DNA from: Deferribacterales bacterium
GTDB taxonomy: Bacteria > Chrysiogenota > Deferribacteres > Deferribacterales > JAISNW01
DNA: 18,474 nucleotides
Direction: 5' to 3'
Assembly (NCBI GenBank): GCA_025997275.1
Contig: BNUJ01000020.1
Span: 1-18,474, forward strand
Shown here: positions 7,012 to 12,652 of the stretch, one piece after another
Numbering within the stretch: position 1 is the stretch's first letter
Layout: every line of letters begins with the position of its first letter
Translations under genes and position numbers: made by a program
Notes under the pieces: generated by a model
What the model was told of the DNA's origin: nothing
What the model saw: only the letters and a program-made list of their open reading frames with translations
The model's database searches: none

Positions 7012-8367
7012 TTAGTGGCTTTTGGGTAGCTTTTTAGGAACAATCCCTTCGTCTCCTCTGCTACTACCTCCGCGCTTGCGGACAGACAATACTACAGGAA
7101 CGCCATCAAAACCAAACCGCTCCCGCAATACGTTGACGATAAACCGCCTGTATGAAAAATGCAGTGCGGCAGGGTAGTTGGCGAACACCACAAAGTGTGG
7201 CGGGTTGGTGCTAGCCTGTGTCATATAGAATAGTTTTAAGCGTCTGTTGTGGACTGTCGGCGGCTGGTGGCGAGCAAGAGCCTCTTCTAACACTTTGTTG
7301 ACCGCCGCTGTGGCTACGCGCTTGCATGATTCGTCATATAACTTTTTGGCTACATCAAGCAGCTTGAATACGTTTTTGCCAATAGCGGCTACTATAAATA
7401 TGATAGCGGGGTTGTGCATAAATTGTAGTTTCTCAAAGACCTGTTGCTTAAAAGCTGCAACAGTTTGCTCTTTTGAGGCTATATCCCATTTGTTGACTGC
7501 AATTACTACAGGTTTGCCTGCCTCCCACGCATCAGCAATTACCTTTACGTCTCGCTCATTTATGCCATTAACAGCGTCTATCACCGCCACTGCTACGTTG
7601 CAACGCTCAATGGCGTCAATGCTACGGAAGTAGCCGATGCGCTCAATGGCATCCTTAAACATAACTGATTTTTTGCGGATGCCTGCGGTGTCTATCAGCG
7701 TGTAATTTTCGCCGTTATATTCAAACTGTGTGTCCACGCTATCCCTAGTGGTGCCCGCTATCGGTGTTACGATAACGCGTTCCTCGCCGAGCCAAGCATT
7801 TACTAGGCTTGATTTGCCAACATTCGGACAGCCTATCACCGCCACTGCTATGCCTTTTGTTTCCTCATCGGCGTATTCATCAGTAATACCATCAGTTATC
7901 TCGTCCAACAGTTCAGCCACGTAGTGTCCGTGAGTAGCACTAATGCCGATGACGTTTTGTGCGCCCAGTGAATAAAAGTCGTTTATTAGGCTAGCTTTAG
8001 CTTCAGTGTCTATCTTATTGACGGCTACTATGAATGGTTTGCCCTTTTTATGCAACATTGTGGAGACGATTTCGTCAAGGGGGTGTTTGCCCTCAATCCC
8101 GTCTGTTACCAGTATAAACTCGTCAGCAAGCTCTAATGCGGCATAGACTTGTTGTTGCATCTCACGCTTGATGAGGTCATCTTTCAGGTCAAAGCCAGCG
8201 GTGTCAACCATCTTGAAACGTTTGCCGTTCCAAGTTGCATCGGCTTCTATGCGGTCGCGTGTCACGCCCGGTCGGTCATCCGTAATTGCGATACGCTTGC
8301 CCGCAATGCGGTTAAACAATGTTGACTTGCCCACATTTGGGCGACCAATTATACCTATGATACGCAT
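7012..8367 (-). CDS. der: Ribosome assembly GTPase Der (EngA)
   Basis: Essential double-domain GTPase for maturation of the 50S ribosomal subunit. Two G domains in tandem: the first P-loop is GRPNVGKST (residues 8-16) with NKID, the second is GCPNVGKSS (about 178-186) with NKWD; DTAGF and DTAGI supply the G3 motifs. A C-terminal KH-like domain follows, from about residue 350, with a basic tail. 451 residues, normal length. The ATG is only 13 nt downstream of a TATAAT box, so the leader is very short. It precedes motA and motB in the same direction. Confidence 0.97.
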   Translation of the reverse strand: MRIIGIIGRPNVGKSTLFNRIAGKRIAITDDRPGVTRDRIEADATWNGKRFKMVDTAGFDLKDDLIKREMQQQVYAALELADEFILVTDGIEGKHPLDEIVSTMLHKKGKPFIVAVNKIDTEAKASLINDFYSLGAQNVIGISATHGHYVAELLDEITDGITDEYADEETKGIAVAVIGCPNVGKSSLVNAWLGEERVIVTPIAGTTRDSVDTQFEYNGENYTLIDTAGIRKKSVMFKDAIERIGYFRSIDAIERCNVAVAVIDAVNGINERDVKVIADAWEAGKPVVIAVNKWDIASKEQTVAAFKQQVFEKLQFMHNPAIIFIVAAIGKNVFKLLDVAKKLYDESCKRVATAAVNKVLEEALARHQPPTVHNRRLKLFYMTQASTNPPHFVVFANYPAALHFSYRRFIVNVLRERFGFDGVPVVLSVRKRGGSSRGDEGIVPKKLPKSH

Positions 8368-8379
8368 TTATTCTGCGGT

Positions 8380-8424
8380 CATTATATCATAAATCTTACG
8401 CTATTGCCCCATATTATTTTGCGG
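8380..8424. repeat. Direct repeat B, copy 1 (upstream of der)
   Basis: 45 bp matching 9349-9393 at 43 positions. On the minus strand it encodes the end of a gene (K-I-I-W-G-N-S-V-R-F-M-I-stop) and also contains the der -10 box. In copy 2 the same tail reads V-K-F-I-I-stop. Confidence 0.9.
8381..8389 (-). promoter_or_regulatory. der promoter, extended -10
   Basis: TGATATAAT on the minus strand is an extended -10 (TGn-TATAAT) 13 nt before the der ATG. No good -35 is seen at the right distance, as is usual for extended -10 promoters. Copy 2 of the repeat has lost the G of TGn. Confidence 0.55.
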
Positions 8425-8525
8425 GCAAGCAGAATCTTGTCGTTTGGCATAGTCTTGATTAGGGTGATAAGTTCAGCCTCTGCCTCCATACAGGCAAAGG
8501 TGGCACCCCTGCGTGGACTTATTTT
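8382..8525 (-). pseudogene. C-terminal remnant of an unidentified gene
   Basis: A 47-codon open frame ending TAA at 8382-8384, with protein-like content (GATFACMEAEAELITLI, then NDKILLARKIIWGNSV). It abuts the stop of the DinD-like gene and has no start with a ribosome binding site; the first ATG is at 8489. Its last 13 codons recur in direct repeat B copy 2, with Arg to Lys and Met to Ile changes typical of coding divergence. I read it as the tail of the gene that once preceded der, its body lost or displaced. Family not recognised. Confidence 0.55.
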
Positions 8526-9351
8526 AGTCTTTACTTTCAATGTTCTTCGTGGAGTATTCCAAATAGTTGTTTTTGTTAGCCACCTTTACCCCACTTTTTG
8601 TCTCCAAGTCTTTACGTGCATTGCCTGCCACTTGCCCACCTTCAATAGCGACTTCTTTGTTCTGCTCAAAACCATGTGGGTCTTTAGTTTCAGTAATTTT
8701 TTTAGTTGAGGCTTCGCCTAGCATAGAAAAAATTAGCTCTAAATCGTCCATATGGTCGCGAAGATTTTCGCGTTTCAAGCCCTTGTATTCTTTATACTGA
8801 GATGGTGTCATACCAAATGCTGCTTTAGATATTTCAGCAGTTAAAATGGCAAACTCTCTACTCTCTTTTATTCCGCGATTTTTCCATTCATCGGTAAGTT
8901 CCTCACGAATGGCAATGCTCCGCATACGTTTTTCAATCCAATCATCTGAATAGCCCTTAGCCTTATACAGTGCTCGTGTCCGTTTTGTTGCAAGCTCAGG
9001 GTTTTCTATCTCCTGTGTCCGCTCGTAGCCTACCTTTGCCAGCCATCGCTTGAACGGTTCAGCTTTAGGGCTTGAAATAGACTGGATTATGCGAAAAATT
9101 CCTTCTGTATTAGCACAATTTAGGCGTTGACGCCCACCAGCAGTATCTATTGAAAGGGGGGTGGCAATTTGCCCCCACCCTTTGGAAAGTGCATGGTCTC
9201 TACGGCGCATATCCTTAATGTATCCGTCAGGCTGAACAGAACCAGTAAGTGCTGCGACAATATCCACTATAACAAACCACCACTCGTCGTTATGGAGTGT
9301 TCGGCGGATAGAGTTATTTCTAAAAGCTACTTTATCTTCCATTTTTGCCAT
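8524..9351 (-). CDS. Bro-N / DinD-like protein
   Basis: 275 residues. The N-terminal Bro-N domain (about 5-110) has IRRTLHNDEWWFVIVDIVAALT and the late motif FKRWLAKVGYER. A helical C-terminal part carries signatures of DNA-damage-inducible protein D: RAIYKAKGYSDDWIEKRM-like and FGMTPSQYKEYKGL. Such proteins occur in prophages and accessory islands; DinD of E. coli is SOS-induced and inhibits RecA filaments. No LexA box is evident upstream. ATG 9351 lies inside a TATAAT (TATAATGG), so if that promoter is used the real start is probably the second ATG, 9342, as a leaderless message. The gene lies between direct repeats B and is a likely acquired passenger. Confidence 0.85.
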   Translation of the reverse strand: MAKMEDKVAFRNNSIRRTLHNDEWWFVIVDIVAALTGSVQPDGYIKDMRRRDHALSKGWGQIATPLSIDTAGGRQRLNCANTEGIFRIIQSISSPKAEPFKRWLAKVGYERTQEIENPELATKRTRALYKAKGYSDDWIEKRMRSIAIREELTDEWKNRGIKESREFAILTAEISKAAFGMTPSQYKEYKGLKRENLRDHMDDLELIFSMLGEASTKKITETKDPHGFEQNKEVAIEGGQVAGNARKDLETKSGVKVANKNNYLEYSTKNIESKD

Positions 9352-9393
9352 TATATTATAAATTTTACGCTATTGCCCCATATTATTTTGCGG
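9349..9393. repeat. Direct repeat B, copy 2 (start of the DinD-like gene)
   Basis: Partner of 8380-8424. It contains the first ATG of the DinD-like gene and a TATAAT box, and abuts the higA stop at 9394-9396. Both copies keep a terminal K-I-I-W-G-N-S-V-x-F-x-I-stop reading. Confidence 0.9.
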
Positions 9394-9705
9394 CTAAAGA
9401 CTTTGCATCGCAACGTCAGCAGATTTCGGGACTATATGGACATTAAAGCCAAGTTCATTCATAGTCTTAAATATAGTTTCAAAGTTTGGCTTGTGGTTTC
9501 CAGAAAGACTCTTGTAGAGGCTCTCGCGAGGAACTCCTATTTTTTGTGCCATAGTGTTAATTCCACGAGCACGAGATGCCGTATTGAGTGCTCGGATGAA
9601 AAAGTCATAGTCATTGTCCTCTAGGCAAGTTTCAAGGAAAGTTGCTATTTCGCCGTCAGTTTTAAGATGTTCCAATACGTCCCATTTTTTTGTCTTAATT
9701 TCCAT
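9394..9705 (-). CDS. higA: HigA-type antitoxin of an addiction module
   Basis: 103 residues; helix-turn-helix antitoxin that normally neutralises a RelE-like HigB toxin and represses its own operon. The HTH region reads TMAQKIGVPRESLYKSLSG, followed by NFETIFKTMNELGF, the usual pattern of the addiction-module antidote family. ATG 9705 overlaps the end of the toxin ORF by 11 bp, with GGAGAGG as ribosome binding site. It appears intact although the toxin gene is truncated, making it an orphan antitoxin that may act only as a DNA-binding regulator. Confidence 0.85.
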   Translation of the reverse strand: MEIKTKKWDVLEHLKTDGEIATFLETCLEDNDYDFFIRALNTASRARGINTMAQKIGVPRESLYKSLSGNHKPNFETIFKTMNELGFNVHIVPKSADVAMQSL

Positions 9706-9880
9706 TGTTGTTTCCTCTCCTGCCGTTTAACACCCCACCACCTACCGAACGAGTGTCGCCAAGATTGCCCGTTTCCGTTATCCTAAATAGCCTCTTGAGT
9801 ATGAGGGCTTTTGCACGCACGTCTTTCAATTTCTCAAACCATTTATCGTAAATATCCGTAGTATGTATAAGCATATTCAC
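9695..9880 (-). pseudogene. higB: Truncated HigB-type toxin
   Basis: 61-codon ORF from GTG 9880 (ATG 9874 also possible). The first 49 residues fit the HigB/Gp49-like killer family: DIYDKWFEKLKD, AKALILKRLFRI, GNLGDTRSVGGGV. After VGGGV the family normally continues with a RIHYGPGYR-type strand and a Lys/Gly-rich C-terminal half, to about 95-100 residues. Here only an Asn/Gly/Arg tail (LNGRRGNNNGN) follows before the stop. A deletion of about 40-45 codons is the simplest reading. Catalytic residues of these mRNA interferases lie mainly in the missing half, so the toxin should be inactive. Confidence 0.8.
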
Positions 9881-9902
9881 AAATTCCTATTCCTATGTTT
9901 TC

Positions 9903-9931
9903 ATTGTATAATATATTCTACAACCTGTCAA
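9903..9931 (-). promoter_or_regulatory. higBA promoter
   Basis: On the minus strand, TTGACA (9931-9926), 17-nt spacer, TACAAT (9908-9903). Start near 9896, about 16 nt before the toxin GTG. This is one of the best promoters in the window and still faces the broken toxin and intact antitoxin genes. Confidence 0.8.
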
Positions 9932-9948
9932 GATTTTTTATGGTGAAC

Positions 9949-10689
9949 CTACAATAGTTTGACCTTGCTTTCGTAGTGTTCTAATCCTTTGGCTGATTTT
10001 AGAAACCAGTAGTTAGCTTTTTTATAGTCTAGCGGCACGCCTCTGCCCGCTTGATACATATAGCCAAGGTTGTATTGTGCCAGTTCATAGCCTTGTTCTG
10101 CTGAGAGTTGATACCATTTAGCCGCCTGTTCGTCATCACGAGGCGTCCCCCTGCCGTCGCTAGCCATTACCCCCATGTTATACTGTGCTTTCATGTGCCC
10201 CTGCTCTGCTGCTACAAATAGATAGTCCATAGCCTGTGCATCGCTTTTCTCTACGCCGAGCTTACCCGTTTTATATATCATACCTAGCCGATAGTTAGCC
10301 CCAATGTGTTTCTGTTTGGCGGCTAGCTTGAATAGCGCAAGGCAGGTTTTAATGTCCTTTGGCACGCCTATGCCTGATAGATGTAGCTCCCCCAACGTAT
10401 AGAGTGCGTCTGCATTTTGCTGTGCCGCCGACAGCCTTAGCCAATCAACTGCTATATTTATGTTTTTAGCTATGCCAGAGCCATGCAACAGCATAAAGCC
10501 AACGAAATATTGTGCACGGGGGTCATTGGTAGCCTTTGCCGCAGCGAGAAACCCTCTGAATGCGCCTTTCATATCATTTTTCATAGCAGCAATGCAGGCA
10601 AGCTCATAAGGTGAGCTTACTTTACCCACATCTGATTTTTTTTTGCCTTTACCCTTGCGCTTGAACAGCCCCTTAAACCAACTAAACAT
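9949..10689 (-). CDS. Sel1-repeat (TPR-like) protein
   Basis: 246 residues. A very basic N-terminus (FKGLFKRKGKGKKKS) without signal peptide is followed by about five to six Sel1-like repeats of roughly 36 residues from about 30 to 235, each with the A-x-Y-x-L-G and A-A-x-x-G-x patterns (ALYTLGELHLSGIGV; AQYNMGVMASDGRG; AQYNLGYMYQAGRGV). Such solenoids are protein-interaction scaffolds; the partner is unknown. It should be cytoplasmic, or bound to acidic surfaces through the basic tail. The ATG follows TTGAGGA at good distance. It lies downstream of pyrKD but separated by a hairpin-rich 183-bp gap. Confidence 0.9.
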   Translation of the reverse strand: MFSWFKGLFKRKGKGKKKSDVGKVSSPYELACIAAMKNDMKGAFRGFLAAAKATNDPRAQYFVGFMLLHGSGIAKNINIAVDWLRLSAAQQNADALYTLGELHLSGIGVPKDIKTCLALFKLAAKQKHIGANYRLGMIYKTGKLGVEKSDAQAMDYLFVAAEQGHMKAQYNMGVMASDGRGTPRDDEQAAKWYQLSAEQGYELAQYNLGYMYQAGRGVPLDYKKANYWFLKSAKGLEHYESKVKLL

Positions 10690-10872
10690 TGTATATCCTC
10701 AATCTCCACTACCATTAAAATACTGGACAACTGCACACATTTCTGATACACTCACAGGGTTGCAAACAGCGGAACAACCGCATTTGCCGAAAGGATTCGC
10801 TAGTAGTCGGCACGGAGGCTGACACCCTTTCGGAATAATGCAGCTAAAACTTTAATCTAATGTAATTTATAG
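10690..10872. other. Hairpin-rich intergenic region between pyrD and the Sel1 gene
   Basis: 183 bp with four inverted repeats. 10762-10787: GCAAACAGCGG, loop AACAA, CCGCATTTGC (GCAAA and GCGG stems around a small bulge). 10787-10833: CCGAAAGG pairs with CCTTTCGG (8 bp), enclosing GTCGGC, 6-nt loop, GCTGAC (10806-10823). 10852-10881: TTAATCTAA and TTAGATTAA (9 bp), which includes the pyrD stop. No T-run follows any stem, so these are not simple terminators. On the minus strand two frames are open and Cys-rich, but neither has a supported start. Possible small structured RNA, leader of the Sel1 gene, or mobile-element footprint. Confidence 0.5.
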
Positions 10873-10881
10873 TTAGATTAA
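10852..10881. repeat. Perfect 9-bp inverted repeat at the pyrD stop
   Basis: TTAATCTAA, 12-nt loop, TTAGATTAA. AT-rich; the pyrD stop codon lies in one arm. It could protect the pyrKD mRNA 3' end or act as a weak terminator. Confidence 0.7.
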
Positions 10882-11784
10882 CAAGCCTCCTGTTAATTCT
10901 GATACATTATTCACACTATTATCCGCACAATACTTATTTAATTCGCTGGCAATGCGGGGTATTGCCTCATGTTCGGCAAAGTTCGCGGTGCCAACCTGCA
11001 CAGCTGATGCACCTGCGAGGAAGAACTCCGCCGCGTCTTCTCCTGTCATTATCCCACCGACACCGATAATGGGAATCTTAACTGATTTATATATTTTATG
11101 AACTATATGCACGGCGATTGGCTTTATAGCAGCTCCTGACAAACCTCCTATGCCATTAGCTAGGTATGGTTTGCGCGTTTTCACGTTGATAGCCATACCT
11201 ATTAGCGTGTTGATAGCCGATAGTGCATCAGCACCCGCACGTTCCACCGCATTAGCGTAGAGTGTAATGTCAGATACATTGGGTGATAGCTTCACAATCA
11301 GTGGCTTGTTCTTTACCACCTTGCGGACGGCGGACGTTACATTTGCCGCACTATCGGGTGTGGCACTGAACGACTGCCCGCCCTCCTTTACGTTGGGGCA
11401 GGATATATTCATCTCTAGCATATCAACATCAACATCGTCTAAAATCTGCGCTACTTTGCAATATTCTTCCTCAGTCTTCCCCCAAAAGTTCACGATAATG
11501 CGTGTGTTATACTCGTGCAGACGCGGTAGTTTATCCTTTATAAACGCTCTTACGCCTATGTTTTGTAAGCCGATAGAGTTTAGCATACCTGCTGCAGTTT
11601 CCCTGATACGTGGCATTGAGTTGCCCTGATGAGGCTCTAACGATAGTCCTTTGACAGAAATGCCCCCCATTGCATTCAGGTCGCACACTTCCGCATATTC
11701 AAGCCCATAGCCGAACGTGCCACTAGCTGCGATGAGCGGGTTCTTGAAATCAACACCGCATAGCTTTATTGCGAGCCTGTCCAT
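10873..11784 (-). CDS. pyrD: Dihydroorotate dehydrogenase, class 1B catalytic subunit
   Basis: Oxidises dihydroorotate to orotate in pyrimidine synthesis with FMN; class 1B enzymes pass electrons through PyrK to NAD+. 303 residues. Class 1B marks: the active-site cysteine in NISCPNVKEGG (class 2 enzymes have Ser), the N-terminal NPLIAASGTFGYG and the C-terminal FMN-phosphate region GVGGIMTGEDA. ATG 11784 shares one base with the pyrK stop (TAATG), so translation is coupled, as expected for a heterotetramer. Confidence 0.96.
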   Translation of the reverse strand: MDRLAIKLCGVDFKNPLIAASGTFGYGLEYAEVCDLNAMGGISVKGLSLEPHQGNSMPRIRETAAGMLNSIGLQNIGVRAFIKDKLPRLHEYNTRIIVNFWGKTEEEYCKVAQILDDVDVDMLEMNISCPNVKEGGQSFSATPDSAANVTSAVRKVVKNKPLIVKLSPNVSDITLYANAVERAGADALSAINTLIGMAINVKTRKPYLANGIGGLSGAAIKPIAVHIVHKIYKSVKIPIIGVGGIMTGEDAAEFFLAGASAVQVGTANFAEHEAIPRIASELNKYCADNSVNNVSELTGGLLI

Positions 11785-12590
11785 TAGAAGAACACCTCTT
11801 TTGAGTCAAACGCTGGTCCCTCAGTGCAACAGCGCACACTTTGAATCTTCCCGTCACGTTTGATGTCTATCATACAGCCACCACATGCTCCTACGCCACA
11901 CGCCATAATCTCCTCTAGGGATATATGCAGAGGAATGTTATGTTTCACGCAAATGTCGTGAGCCGCTCTCATCATCGGCTTTGGTCCCACAGCATAGCAA
12001 GCGTCAAAGTGAGTGTTAGCGACATCTGTTGCAAATAAATCCGTGCCGAAACCTTGTATCTCATAAGAGCCGTCGTCTGTGCATATTACCAGTTTTGTTT
12101 GCTTGGATTTAGGTGTTGCATGCTTGAAACTGCCAAACTTATTATCTATAAACGGCGGAAATAGCAAGTCCTTGTTGCGTGCGCCATAGTAGAGTGTCAC
12201 GTTAGCCCCCGCATAAATCAACTGCTTTGCAAGGTAGTTTATCGGCGCAAGTCCTACTCCGCCAGCTATCAGCGCAATATTGCCCTTTAATATTTTGAAA
12301 GGGTTTCCAAGCGGAGCACTTATTGATAGTCTAACGTCTTTCCCCATATCAGCAAGCGCACGCGTGCCTCTGCCAACTATGGAAAACAAAAAGGTTAATT
12401 CGTGTCTATCGCTATTCACGCTATATGGTGCAAATGGACGGCGCAAGATAGGGTCGTAAGTATTCTTATTGTTAGCACTAAGCATATAGAACTGACCGGG
12501 GCGGTAATCATTCACAGCTTCTTCTGGCACAGAGAGGCTTAGAAACCCATAAGAGTTGTGGGAAGTATTCTCTATGATAGTCGCTTGCAT
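11784..12590 (-). CDS. pyrK: Dihydroorotate dehydrogenase electron-transfer subunit
   Basis: FAD and [2Fe-2S] subunit that links PyrD to NAD+. 268 residues. Visible: the flavin-binding RRPFAPYS, the nucleotide-binding GGVGLAP, and the cluster cysteines CGVGACGGC plus a C-terminal Cys in SVRCC. No Shine-Dalgarno precedes ATG 12590; a GATAAT-like -10 ends only 8 nt upstream, so the mRNA may be leaderless. Divergent from bamA, with 62 bp between the two start codons. Confidence 0.95.
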   Translation of the reverse strand: MQATIIENTSHNSYGFLSLSVPEEAVNDYRPGQFYMLSANNKNTYDPILRRPFAPYSVNSDRHELTFLFSIVGRGTRALADMGKDVRLSISAPLGNPFKILKGNIALIAGGVGLAPINYLAKQLIYAGANVTLYYGARNKDLLFPPFIDNKFGSFKHATPKSKQTKLVICTDDGSYEIQGFGTDLFATDVANTHFDACYAVGPKPMMRAAHDICVKHNIPLHISLEEIMACGVGACGGCMIDIKRDGKIQSVRCCTEGPAFDSKEVFF

Positions 12591-12598
12591 GTCAAAAT

Positions 12599-12607
12599 AT
12601 TATCATA
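12599..12607 (-). promoter_or_regulatory. Putative pyrK -10 region
   Basis: TATGATAAT on the minus strand offers overlapping -10 boxes (TATGAT, GATAAT); a TTGCTT about 15 nt upstream may be the -35. It overlaps the bamA promoter region head to head. Predicted start at 12592-12595, 2-5 nt before the ATG. Confidence 0.4.
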
Positions 12608-12613
12608 AATGCC

Positions 12614-12643
12614 TTGACAAAGCAACAGGGGTTGAGCTATATT
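12614..12643 (+). promoter_or_regulatory. bamA promoter
   Basis: TTGACA (12614-12619), 18-nt spacer, TATATT (12638-12643). Start predicted near 12650, only about 3 nt before ATG 12653, giving a leaderless or nearly leaderless mRNA. The promoter also excludes the longer start TTG 12614, which is its own -35 box. Confidence 0.7.
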
Positions 12644-12652
12644 CTACATTCA

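Noticed and set aside
10791..10809. Short match to the conserved 16S rRNA stretch GGAATCGCTAGTAATCG
   Set aside because: The local sequence matches about 15 of 17 bases but the flanks do not continue as 16S rRNA; probably chance within the hairpin region.
10690..10850. Cys-rich small protein on the minus strand
   Set aside because: One frame has no ATG, GTG or TTG before its cysteine cluster; the other has only an unsupported GTG. I kept the region as structured intergenic DNA and did not call a CDS.
12614..12652. Longer bamA start at TTG 12614
   Set aside because: It is the -35 box of the bamA promoter and would place 13 residues ahead of a normal signal peptide.
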